Shown: positions 1 through 5,219 of the stretch, piece by piece
Position numbering within the stretch: the stretch's first letter is position 1
Layout: the number at the start of each line of letters is the position of its first letter
NCBI GenBank assembly: GCA_030609245.1
Contig: JAUWCP010000120.1
Location: forward strand, 1 to 6,964
DNA length: 6,964 nt
From: Hyphomicrobium sp.
GTDB taxonomy: Bacteria; Pseudomonadota; Alphaproteobacteria; Rhizobiales; Hyphomicrobiaceae
Direction of reading: 5' to 3'
Program-made: the position numbers and the translations under genes
Notes under the pieces: generated by a model
Database searches by the model: none
What the model saw: the letters and a program-made list of their open reading frames with translations, nothing else
Told to the model about the DNA's origin: nothing

Positions 1-75
1 GCGGCAAGCGGCGGTTGATCTGGTTTGACGCGCTAGCCCCCAGGAACATGCTGATCGCGACAGCGAAGGCCGTAC

Positions 76-537
76 TCAGCCCCGGCCACGGTAAGGCGTA
101 ACGCCCTGGTCGGGGAGCCAGACGCCCTCAGGCAGCATTCCCGTTTGCCAGAACACGTCGATCGGCATGCCGCCGCGCGGAAACCAATAGCCGCCGATGC
201 GCAAGAATTGCGGCTCAAGCAGTTCTACAAGCCGCTTGGCGATCGCAATCGTGGCGTCCTCATGGAAGGCGCCGTGATTGCGGAATGCAGTGAGAAAGAG
301 TTTCAGCGACTTGCTTTCGACCAGCCAGTCCTTCGGCACATAGTCGATGACAAGGTGCGCGAAATCGGGCTGTCCGGTCACCGGGCATAGACAGGTGAAC
401 TCTGGCGCGGTGAAACGAGCGACGTAGTTGGCATCGGGGTGCGGGTTTGGAACGCGCTCCAGCACTGCCTCGTCAGGGCTTGCGGGCAGCTTGGTCGCGC
501 GCCCGAGGATCGTCACTGATTTCTCTTTATGGCCCAT
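76..537 (-). CDS. queF: NADPH-dependent 7-cyano-7-deazaguanine reductase (QueF, short type I form)
   Basis: QueF reduces the nitrile of preQ0 to the aminomethyl group of preQ1 using NADPH, in the cytoplasm, just before tRNA insertion. The 153-aa product has the size and motif order of the short, Bacillus-type enzyme. Visible are FTCLCPVTGQPDFA (residues 47-60), with Cys51 as the expected thioimide-forming nucleophile and Asp58 as the expected proton donor; the ESKSLKLF NADPH motif (74-81); FRNHGAFHED (85-94), with Glu93 matching the substrate-binding Glu; and FPRGGMPIDVF near the C-terminus. The frame is open further upstream, but I chose the ATG at 537: family similarity begins there, GGAG lies 10 nt ahead, and it starts 7 bp after the queD stop. 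The longer version would run back into queD. The short gap implies co-transcription with queD. Identification is very secure. Confidence 0.96.
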   Translation of the reverse strand: MGHKEKSVTILGRATKLPASPDEAVLERVPNPHPDANYVARFTAPEFTCLCPVTGQPDFAHLVIDYVPKDWLVESKSLKLFLTAFRNHGAFHEDATIAIAKRLVELLEPQFLRIGGYWFPRGGMPIDVFWQTGMLPEGVWLPDQGVTPYRGRG

Positions 538-544
538 GGCGCTG

Positions 545-928
545 TCACTCCGCGGCAATCGACGTTGGAGGCGGCCCGGAATAGACGCAGCCCTCATTGC
601 AGCTGTCGCGCGCGATCTCGATTTCCGCAAGCCCTGGTACGCGGTTTTGCAGCCGGTTCCAGAGCCATATGGCGATGTGCTCCAGCGTTGGAGAGTCCAA
701 GCCGTCGACCTCGTTCAGGAGACGATGGTCGAGCGCCTCGTGCGCGTCGGCCATGGCGGTAGCCAGATCATCGAAATGGAACACATAGCCTGTCTCGGGG
801 TCAGGCATGCCGTCGAGCGTCACACGCGCGCGGAAGGAATGGCCGTGCAGGCGCGCGTTCGGCGTGCCGGGCTTTGCACTTGGCAGATAGTGGGCCGCTT
901 CGAAGCGGAACTCTTTGTATATTCGCAT
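545..928 (-). CDS. queD: 6-carboxy-5,6,7,8-tetrahydropterin synthase (QueD, PTPS family), atypical active site
   Basis: QueD converts 7,8-dihydroneopterin triphosphate to 6-carboxytetrahydropterin, the substrate of QueE. The 127-aa product is normal length for the 6-pyruvoyltetrahydropterin synthase fold. The zinc ligands are present: His13 in FEAAH, and His28 and His30 in LHGHSF. The ALDHRLLN motif (Asp67-His68) and the C-terminal RDSCNEGCVY are also there. Two positions differ from the E. coli enzyme as I recall it: the cysteine of CxxxHGH is Asn24 (codon AAC), and the Glu before the Thr-Cys pair is Asp108. The gene lies between queE (70-bp gap) and queF (7-bp gap), which supports a preQ0 role rather than biopterin or folate synthesis. 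The ribosome binding site is weak (GAGAG). A small inverted repeat (AGGCA / TGCCT, 941-955) sits just upstream. The family call is secure; the catalytic mechanism is less so. Confidence 0.93.
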   Translation of the reverse strand: MRIYKEFRFEAAHYLPSAKPGTPNARLHGHSFRARVTLDGMPDPETGYVFHFDDLATAMADAHEALDHRLLNEVDGLDSPTLEHIAIWLWNRLQNRVPGLAEIEIARDSCNEGCVYSGPPPTSIAAE

Positions 929-998
929 GGGCGCTCTCTAAGGCATTTTTTGCCTGCATTCCAGATGTGTTCACGTCACGGGGGAACCGGGACCGCGC

Positions 999-1619
999 TC
1001 ACCGAATGCCGATAAGCTTGTGGGTCTGGAGCGATAGCCGCCAGATGGGGTGTGCCTCGCAGTAGGCGATGGCAAGTGCGGTATTGCGCGCCTGGTCTGC
1101 ACCGTCCATGGGCTGCAGGAAGCGGTGCTCGAAGTCCAACGCCTCAAGGGCTACAGGCTCAAGATCGGCTTGTGGGAAGACGAGTTTCAGTTCGTGCCCG
1201 GTACGTTGAGCGATCTCGGTTCCAGCCTTGGGGCTGACGCAGATCCAATCGATGGAGGCCGGCACGGGAAGGGTGCCGTTCGTCTCGATTGCGATGATGA
1301 AGCCGTGGGCGTGCAGGGCATCGATGAGCGCACGATCGACCTGAAGCATGGGCTCGCCGCCGGTGAGGACGACGAAACGTGTTTTGCCACCAATCTCCGC
1401 ACACGCATCGGCGAGCGCGGCTGCGTGCTCAAAGCGCCCGCCACCGGTGCCGTCGGTACCGACGAAATCCGTGTCGCAGAATTGACAATCAGCGTCGGCC
1501 CGGTCGGCTTCGCGGCCGGACCACAAGTTGCAGCCGGTAAAGCGACAGAAAACAGCCGAGCGGCCGGTATGTGCGCCCTCGCCCTGTAGCGTGCGGAAGA
1601 TCTCCTTCACTGAATACAT
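999..1619 (-). CDS. queE: 7-carboxy-7-deazaguanine synthase (QueE, radical SAM)
   Basis: QueE is a radical S-adenosylmethionine enzyme that contracts the ring of 6-carboxytetrahydropterin to 7-carboxy-7-deazaguanine (CDG). The 206-aa product starts MYSVKEIFRTLQGEG, a typical QueE opening. The iron-sulfur ligands are Cys30, Cys45 and Cys48. Their CX14CX2C spacing is the expanded cluster loop known from Burkholderia-type QueE rather than the common CX3CX2C. LTGGEPMLQ supplies the GGEP SAM-binding motif. An ATG two codons upstream (1625) is in frame, but I chose 1619 because AGGGA lies 6 nt before it and abuts the upstream one. The gene heads the queE-queD-queF unit. Its start is only 9 bp from inverted-repeat copy A, so its leader and any promoter lie in or beyond the repeat. 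Confidence 0.95.
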   Translation of the reverse strand: MYSVKEIFRTLQGEGAHTGRSAVFCRFTGCNLWSGREADRADADCQFCDTDFVGTDGTGGGRFEHAAALADACAEIGGKTRFVVLTGGEPMLQVDRALIDALHAHGFIIAIETNGTLPVPASIDWICVSPKAGTEIAQRTGHELKLVFPQADLEPVALEALDFEHRFLQPMDGADQARNTALAIAYCEAHPIWRLSLQTHKLIGIR

Positions 1620-1625
1620 GCGCAT

Positions 1626-1630
1626 TCCCT
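1626..1630 (-). promoter_or_regulatory. Ribosome binding site that decides the queE start
   Basis: Read on the minus strand this is AGGGA, 6 nt before the ATG at 1619 and directly touching the alternative ATG at 1625. The first two bases lie inside the end of repeat copy A and the rest are unique sequence, so the repeat contributes part of the Shine-Dalgarno region. Confidence 0.55.
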
Positions 1631-1778
1631 AGAGCAAGATCGTTCTTGATGGAATCGCTCGCCAAGCCAGGGAGGTGTCCGCCAGATGAGTGAATCTTGC
1701 TCTCAATCAAAAGTGTAGAGACTGATTCACGTTTCACTCGGAAAAGCCAAGTGCGTCCAAGTGAAACGATCAGGCTCT
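1629..1778 (+). repeat. Long inverted repeat, copy A (150 bp)
   Basis: Copy A is the reverse complement of 3538-3698. By eye the copies differ at three substitutions, one 1-nt indel and one 10-nt indel; the first ~74 bp are identical. Two modules are visible. Module 1 (1631-1703) is bounded by AGAGCAAGAT and ATCTTGCTCT, perfect 10-bp inverted ends, and also has a small CAAGA-TCGT-TCTTG hairpin at 1635-1648. Module 2 holds GTTTCACTCGG (1731-1741) and CCAAGTGAAAC (1757-1767), which can pair with one mismatch. It encodes no recognisable transposase and no clear target duplication is seen. It resembles the modular intergenic palindromic repeats common in Rhizobiales genomes; that class assignment is inference. 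Confidence 0.93.
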
Positions 1779-1854
1779 GGTGCTCGGCGTAGCGCCATTC
1801 AAGGCCGTCCCAGCGAGAATAGATCTGCTCAGGACGAATTATACCAGGATATAA

Positions 1855-1883
1855 TTGACGTCGTTTTTTTACCCGGATAGAAA
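1855..1883 (+). promoter_or_regulatory. Putative sigma70-type promoter for the DUF2239 gene
   Basis: TTGACG (1855-1860), a 17-bp spacer, then TAGAAA (1878-1883) matches housekeeping promoters at 5/6 and 4/6 positions with ideal spacing. Transcription would begin near 1890, leaving a leader of about 20 nt before the GTG at 1913. The surrounding stretch is markedly AT-rich against the GC-rich background and also contains a TATAAT on each strand (1850-1855 plus, 1838-1843 minus). The minus-strand one could serve queE but has no good -35 box. Prediction by eye only. Confidence 0.5.
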
Positions 1884-1903
1884 GCGGCTCCAACGATTTG
1901 AGC

Positions 1904-1907
1904 GAGG
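1904..1907 (+). promoter_or_regulatory. Ribosome binding site supporting the GTG start of the DUF2239 gene
   Basis: GAGG lies 5 nt before the GTG at 1913. The upstream in-frame TTG at 1898 has no comparable site. Confidence 0.45.
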
Positions 1908-1912
1908 CCTCC

Positions 1913-2557
1913 GTGGATCAGCAAAGAGATATCGTGTGCTCTGCATTTTGTGGTGAAGACCGCATCGCGTGCGGGGCCTTGCGCCACGTGGCCTTGAAGG
2001 CAAAGGCGATATGGGAACGAGGCGAGCCCCAGCCCATTTTCATCTGGGAAAACGCGACCGGCAGCCTGATCGATATCGATCTCAGTGGGACGGATGCTGA
2101 CGTACTGACACGCGCCAGAGAACGCCAGTCTCAGCAGGCCCAAGGCGAATGCCCAAACCAAGCAGGTCAGACAAAACCGCGCGCACCTGGCCGTCCTAAA
2201 CTCGGCGTCGTTGGTCGCGAGGTGACGCTGCTCCCGCGGCACTGGGAGTGGTTGCGCACTCAGCCAGGTGGCGCCTCGGTGGCGTTGCGCAAGTTGGTCG
2301 AGCAGGCGCGGCTCGCGAACGCCGACAAGGATCGCACCCGCCAATCGCAACAAGCAGCCTACCGGTTCCTATCGTTCATGGGCGGCGACCGGCTGGGTTT
2401 TGAGGAAGCAAGTCGCGCACTGTTTCGCGGCGAGCGGGAGAGCTTTGAAGCGTTGATCGCCGACTGGCCGGCCGACATACGCGATTTCGCGCAGCAGCTT
2501 GCGGCACCTGGGTTCCAAGAGGATCCAGCGCCGACCGCCGGAGCTATCGAGGGCTGA
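1913..2557 (+). CDS. DUF2239 family protein of unknown function
   Basis: This is a soluble protein of about 214 aa with no signal peptide or membrane segment. The family is recognisable from the central block GRPKLGVVGREVTLLPRHWEWL (residues 93-114), followed by QPGGASVALRKLVEQAR, a hallmark of DUF2239. The N-terminal part (CSAFCGEDRIACGALRHVALKAKA) also fits. The middle (about 65-92) is polar and probably a linker. The C-terminal half looks helical, ending in a region rich in acidic and aromatic residues. No biochemical function is established for the family to my knowledge; the conserved basic patch and helices would allow nucleic-acid binding, but that is speculation. The frame also allows a TTG start at 1898 (219 aa); GTG 1913 was preferred for its ribosome binding site and because homology begins shortly after. 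It interrupts the otherwise minus-strand que locus and ends 1 bp from the convergent 83-aa gene. Confidence 0.85.
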   Translation: MDQQRDIVCSAFCGEDRIACGALRHVALKAKAIWERGEPQPIFIWENATGSLIDIDLSGTDADVLTRARERQSQQAQGECPNQAGQTKPRAPGRPKLGVVGREVTLLPRHWEWLRTQPGGASVALRKLVEQARLANADKDRTRQSQQAAYRFLSFMGGDRLGFEEASRALFRGERESFEALIADWPADIRDFAQQLAAPGFQEDPAPTAGAIEG

Positions 2558-2558
2558 C

Positions 2559-2810
2559 TTAAGGCGAAAGCGAAGCGTGGATGGCAGCCAGCTCCGTCTT
2601 TGGATCGTCGAACTCTTCGAACGCGTGCGATATGCGCCGATACCAGTAGCGGGCGTTGTTCTGATCGCCCTCGATCTTGTGGAGGACGGCGTGCAGCCAG
2701 TCAGCGGTCGCATCGCCTTCAAGCTGTTGCGTCGCCTTGTGCGCCGCCTCCCACTCGCCGGCGATCGCGAGGTCGACTGCCGCGATCAGCTCCTCTTTTG
2801 TTGCTGCCAT
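2559..2810 (-). CDS. Conserved hypothetical 83-aa protein, coupled to queC
   Basis: This short soluble protein begins MAATKEELIAAVDLAIAGEW. It contains WEAAHKATQQLEGDATADWL (20-39), HAVLHKIEGDQNNARYWYRR (40-59), then a Phe/Asp-rich tail. The W-x-AH ... W-HA-LH-KEGD-NA-YWYRR pattern is one I recognise from small conserved proteobacterial proteins of unknown function, possibly a single helical-repeat (TPR-like) unit. The start codon lies inside queC, with a 25-nt overlap in a different frame, and GGGAG precedes it by 2-3 nt; translation is therefore probably coupled to queC. Codon usage and the match to a known pattern argue that it is real. A role near queuosine metabolism is suggested only by position. 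The long open frame that continues upstream of the ATG is antisense-like shadow inside queC and is not part of it. Confidence 0.75.
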   Translation of the reverse strand: MAATKEELIAAVDLAIAGEWEAAHKATQQLEGDATADWLHAVLHKIEGDQNNARYWYRRISHAFEEFDDPKTELAAIHASLSP

Positions 2811-3502
2811 TTCTCCCAACCTTTCGCGCGCAAATCGCAAGCCGGACAATGGCCGCACCCGTAACCCCAGGTGTGACGGCGCGAGCGAATGCCAAGATAG
2901 CAGGTGTGCGTATCCTCGACGATCAGTTCGATAAGAGGCGTGCCCCCAAGTTGCTCGGCGAGCGCCCAAGTGCCGGCCTTGTCGATCCACATGAGCGGGG
3001 TTGCGAGTGTAAAGTCGGTATCCATGCCGAGCGAAATGGCTTTGCACAGCGCTTGAAGTGTTTCGTTGCGGCAGTCGGGGTAGCCTGAAAAGTCCGTTTC
3101 GCACATACCACCTACGAGAATGCGTATGCCGCGGCGGTAAGCCAGGGCGGCGGCATAAGTGAAAAAGAGGAGATTGCGGCCCGGCACAAATGTGGAGGGT
3201 AGGCCGGCGGCGGTCAGCTCGATTTCGGCATCGCGGGTCAGCGCGGTGTCGCTGAGGCGCCCCAGTTCGGGAAGCTCCAGCATGTGGTCCGGCCCGAGGC
3301 GCTCGCCCCAGCGCGGGAGCAGCGTGCTCAGGCATTCGCGTAACGTGTGACGTTGTCCGAGCTCGGCCGCGTGCCGTTGACCATAAGAGAAGCCGACCGT
3401 CTCGACGCGCTGATAGCGGTCGAGCGCCCAGGCGAGACAGACGGTAGAGTCCTGCCCGCCGGAAAAAAGGACGAGAGCGTCGCTGTTCGTGGATGAGGTC
3501 AT
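2786..3502 (-). CDS. queC: 7-cyano-7-deazaguanine (preQ0) synthase QueC
   Basis: QueC uses ATP to convert CDG, via an amide, to preQ0 with ammonia as nitrogen source. The 238-aa product is normal length for this adenine-nucleotide alpha-hydrolase family. The N-terminal PP-loop ATP-binding motif SGGQDST spans residues 14-20. A conserved middle section includes STFVPGRNLLFFTYAAALAY and GMCETDFSGYPDCR. The C-terminal zinc site comprises Cys201 (in HTCYLG) and Cys216, Cys219 and Cys222 in GCGHCPAC. The ATG at 3502 gives an ordinary N-terminus; GGTGA lies 4 nt upstream. It precedes and overlaps the 83-aa gene. It is separated from queE, queD and queF by the DUF2239 gene and repeat copy A. Repeat copy B begins 36 bp upstream of its start, so its promoter lies in or beyond the repeat. 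Confidence 0.96.
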   Translation of the reverse strand: MTSSTNSDALVLFSGGQDSTVCLAWALDRYQRVETVGFSYGQRHAAELGQRHTLRECLSTLLPRWGERLGPDHMLELPELGRLSDTALTRDAEIELTAAGLPSTFVPGRNLLFFTYAAALAYRRGIRILVGGMCETDFSGYPDCRNETLQALCKAISLGMDTDFTLATPLMWIDKAGTWALAEQLGGTPLIELIVEDTHTCYLGIRSRRHTWGYGCGHCPACDLRAKGWEKWQQQKRS

Positions 3503-3537
3503 GGGGTCACCATGCCAGCAACATTGCCGCGCGCGCT

Positions 3538-3698
3538 AGAGCCTGATCGTTTCATTTGGACGCACTTGGACGCACTTGGGCTTTTCCAAGTGAAACGTGA
3601 ATCAGTCTCTACACTTTTGATTTAGAGCAAGATTCACTCATCTGGCGGACACCTCCCTGGCTTGGCGAGCGATTCCATCAAGAACGATCTTGCTCTAG
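3538..3698 (-). repeat. Long inverted repeat, copy B (161 bp)
   Basis: This is the reverse-complement partner of copy A. It carries the same two modules, in the order module 2 (GTTTCATTTGG 3549-3559, CCAAGTGAAAC 3586-3596) then module 1 (3624-3696, perfect 10-bp inverted ends). Compared with A it has one extra 10-bp unit: CGCACTTGGA (3561-3570) is followed by CGCACTTGGG (3571-3580), a tandem duplication that lengthens the loop of the module-2 palindrome. It fills over half of the 292-bp divergent gap between queC and eno. Confidence 0.93.
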
Positions 3699-3731
3699 GC
3701 CTGCGTTATTTCTCCCCAATTGAAGGTGGCC

Positions 3732-3760
3732 CTTGCGCCAAACAGCAGACCAGATAAAAC
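3732..3760 (+). promoter_or_regulatory. Weak candidate promoter for eno
   Basis: CTTGCG (3732-3737), 17 bp, TAAAAC (3755-3760) partly matches the alphaproteobacterial CTTGAC-N17-CTATAT style. It lies between repeat copy B and the eno start, where an eno promoter is expected. The match is poor and made by eye. Confidence 0.22.
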
Positions 3761-3794
3761 CCCGCGAAACCGTCTTGACCAGTAGGACATAACC

Positions 3795-5084
3795 ATGACC
3801 GCCATCATCGACATTATCGGCCGCGAGATCCTCGACAGTCGCGGCAACCCAACCGTCGAGGTCGACGTCGTTTTGGAGGACGGCGCTTTTGGTCGCGCCG
3901 CGGTGCCCTCAGGCGCATCGACGGGTGCGCACGAGGCCGTCGAGCTGCGCGACGGCGAAGCTGCGCGGTATCAGGGCAAGGGCGTCACCAAGGCCGTCGA
4001 TGCGGTTAACGGCGAGATCTACGATGCGCTCGCCGGTATGGACGCAGAAGACCAGCGCGGCGTCGATGAGGCCCTCATCAAGCTGGATGGAACCAAAAAC
4101 AAGAGCCGGCTCGGTGCTAATTCCATCCTGGGCGTCTCGCTTGCCACTGCCAAGGCTGCTGCAGAAACCAGCGGGCTTCCGCTTTATCGCTACATTGGCG
4201 GTGCGGGCGCGCACGTGTTGCCCGTGCCGATGATGAACATCGTCAACGGCGGTATGCATGCCGACAACCCGATCGACATCCAAGAGTTCATGGTTATGCC
4301 TGTCGGGGCAGACACATGTGCAGATGCCATACGCATGGGTGCGGAGATCTTTCACACGCTGAAGAAGGCGTTGAAGGAGGCCGGCCTTAACACCAACGTG
4401 GGCGACGAGGGTGGCTTTGCGCCTAGTTTGAAGTCGGCCGACGAGGCGCTCAGCTTTATTATGAAGGCGATTGAGACGGCTGGTTATAAGCCGGGCGACG
4501 ACGTGATGCTGGCACTCGACTGTGCCTCGACCGAATTCTTCAAGGACGGGAAATACAACCTGGCTGGCGAAGGCAAGTCCCTCGATGCGGCAGGAATGGT
4601 CAAATACTTGGCCGACCTCGTTCAGCGCTATCCCATCATTTCGATTGAGGACGGGATGGCTGAGGACGACTGGGAGGGTTGGAAGGCCCTGACCGAGGCC
4701 ATCGGCGCGCGTTGCCAGCTTGTCGGCGACGACCTCTTCGTCACCAATACCGACCGGCTTTCGCAAGGCATCGCCAAGGACATCGCCAACTCGATTCTCG
4801 TAAAGGTGAACCAGATCGGTTCGCTATCAGAGACTTTGGACGCCGTCGCCATGGCCCAGCACGCCGGCTATACGGCGGTTATATCGCACCGCTCCGGCGA
4901 GACAGAGGACTCCACCATTGCGGACCTCGCCGTGGCAACGAATGCCGGCCAGATCAAAACGGGTTCGTTATGCCGCTCCGATCGGCTTGCAAAGTATAAC
5001 CAACTCATCCGCATTGAGGATGAACTGGGTGCGGTGGGGCGCTATGCGGGCAGAAGCGTTATTCGCGGTGCAAGGCCCACTTAA
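3795..5084 (+). CDS. eno: Enolase (phosphopyruvate hydratase)
   Basis: Enolase interconverts 2-phosphoglycerate and phosphoenolpyruvate in the cytoplasm and is also a core degradosome component in some bacteria. The 429-aa length is standard. Signature parts are in place: the N-terminal GREILDSRGNPTVEVDV; the mobile SGAST loop (39-43); His155 and Glu164 in HADNPIDIQEF; Glu205 in GDEGGF; magnesium ligands Asp242, Glu285 and Asp312/313; catalytic Lys337 in ILVKVNQIGS; His365-Arg366-Ser367; and Lys388 in QIKTGS. The residue after TGSL is Cys393, where I expect Ala or Ser in relatives, a minor variation. AGGA ends 7 nt before the ATG. It opens the plus-strand eno / ftsB-like / pdhA series and is divergent from queC. 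Identification is certain. Confidence 0.98.
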   Translation: MTAIIDIIGREILDSRGNPTVEVDVVLEDGAFGRAAVPSGASTGAHEAVELRDGEAARYQGKGVTKAVDAVNGEIYDALAGMDAEDQRGVDEALIKLDGTKNKSRLGANSILGVSLATAKAAAETSGLPLYRYIGGAGAHVLPVPMMNIVNGGMHADNPIDIQEFMVMPVGADTCADAIRMGAEIFHTLKKALKEAGLNTNVGDEGGFAPSLKSADEALSFIMKAIETAGYKPGDDVMLALDCASTEFFKDGKYNLAGEGKSLDAAGMVKYLADLVQRYPIISIEDGMAEDDWEGWKALTEAIGARCQLVGDDLFVTNTDRLSQGIAKDIANSILVKVNQIGSLSETLDAVAMAQHAGYTAVISHRSGETEDSTIADLAVATNAGQIKTGSLCRSDRLAKYNQLIRIEDELGAVGRYAGRSVIRGARPT

Positions 5085-5160
5085 CGCGGTGTTTTGGCCA
5101 GTAGGTGGTTTTGCGAGAAAGCGCGGTGGCGCGAAAGCGGCACAGGGCTTTACCTGAGAT

Positions 5161-5169
5161 TAAGGAGGT
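5161..5169 (+). promoter_or_regulatory. Perfect anti-16S-complementary Shine-Dalgarno without a well-placed start codon
   Basis: TAAGGAGGT is fully complementary to the usual 16S rRNA 3' end. No ATG follows at normal spacing: GTG triplets at 5168 and 5170 overlap or touch it, and the ftsB-like ATG is 50 nt away. A 22-nt hairpin (5179-5200) lies in between. Confidence 0.5.
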
Positions 5170-5178
5170 GTGTGGCAT

Positions 5179-5200
5179 AAAACTGGGGTTCACCAGTTTT
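5179..5200 (+). terminator. Hairpin downstream of eno, weak terminator or leader structure
   Basis: AAAACTGG (5179-5186), a 6-nt loop, then CCAGTTTT (5193-5200) forms a perfect 8-bp stem. The A-tract / stem / T-tract layout resembles a short bidirectional intrinsic terminator, but only four T residues follow the GC part. It may instead be a leader hairpin before the ftsB-like gene. Confidence 0.35.
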
Positions 5201-5219
5201 GTGCGGCGTACCCAAAGTT

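Noticed and set aside
1..75. Possible gene ends at the left edge: a plus-strand frame open from base 3 to 101, and a minus-strand frame reading AFAVAISMFLGAS from about base 72 leftwards.
   Set aside because: Both are cut by the window edge, neither resembles a family I recognise, and the plus-strand one overlaps the queF end. Too little sequence to support a call.
941..955. Terminator between queE and queD (AGGCA / TGCCT hairpin).
   Set aside because: The stem is only 5 bp and no T-tract follows it on the minus strand; more likely incidental within the operon.
1626..1778. preQ1 riboswitch upstream of queE or queC.
   Set aside because: No preQ1-I type C-rich loop with an A-rich tail could be identified in either leader, and the leaders consist mostly of the repeat. 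Covariance-model scanning would be needed to exclude a divergent class.
1864..1870. Run of seven T residues as a terminator tail.
   Set aside because: No stem-loop precedes it on the plus strand and no plus-strand gene ends upstream; it lies in the spacer of the putative promoter.
1489..1893. A 134-codon minus-strand frame through the queE start and repeat copy A.
   Set aside because: It runs through the dispersed repeat and overlaps the true queE start in another frame. The part before the repeat (1780-1893) looks mildly protein-like, but it has no recognised domain and overlaps the DUF2239 promoter.
1829..2353. Long minus-strand frame opposite the DUF2239 gene.
   Set aside because: It is the complement of a clearly recognisable family protein and shows no domain of its own.
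1629..3698. Composite transposon flanked by insertion sequences.
   Set aside because: The repeats are only ~150 bp and encode no transposase, and none of the genes between them resembles a transposase or integrase.
3909..4766. 285-codon minus-strand frame inside eno.
   Set aside because: Antisense shadow of a highly conserved enolase in GC-rich DNA.
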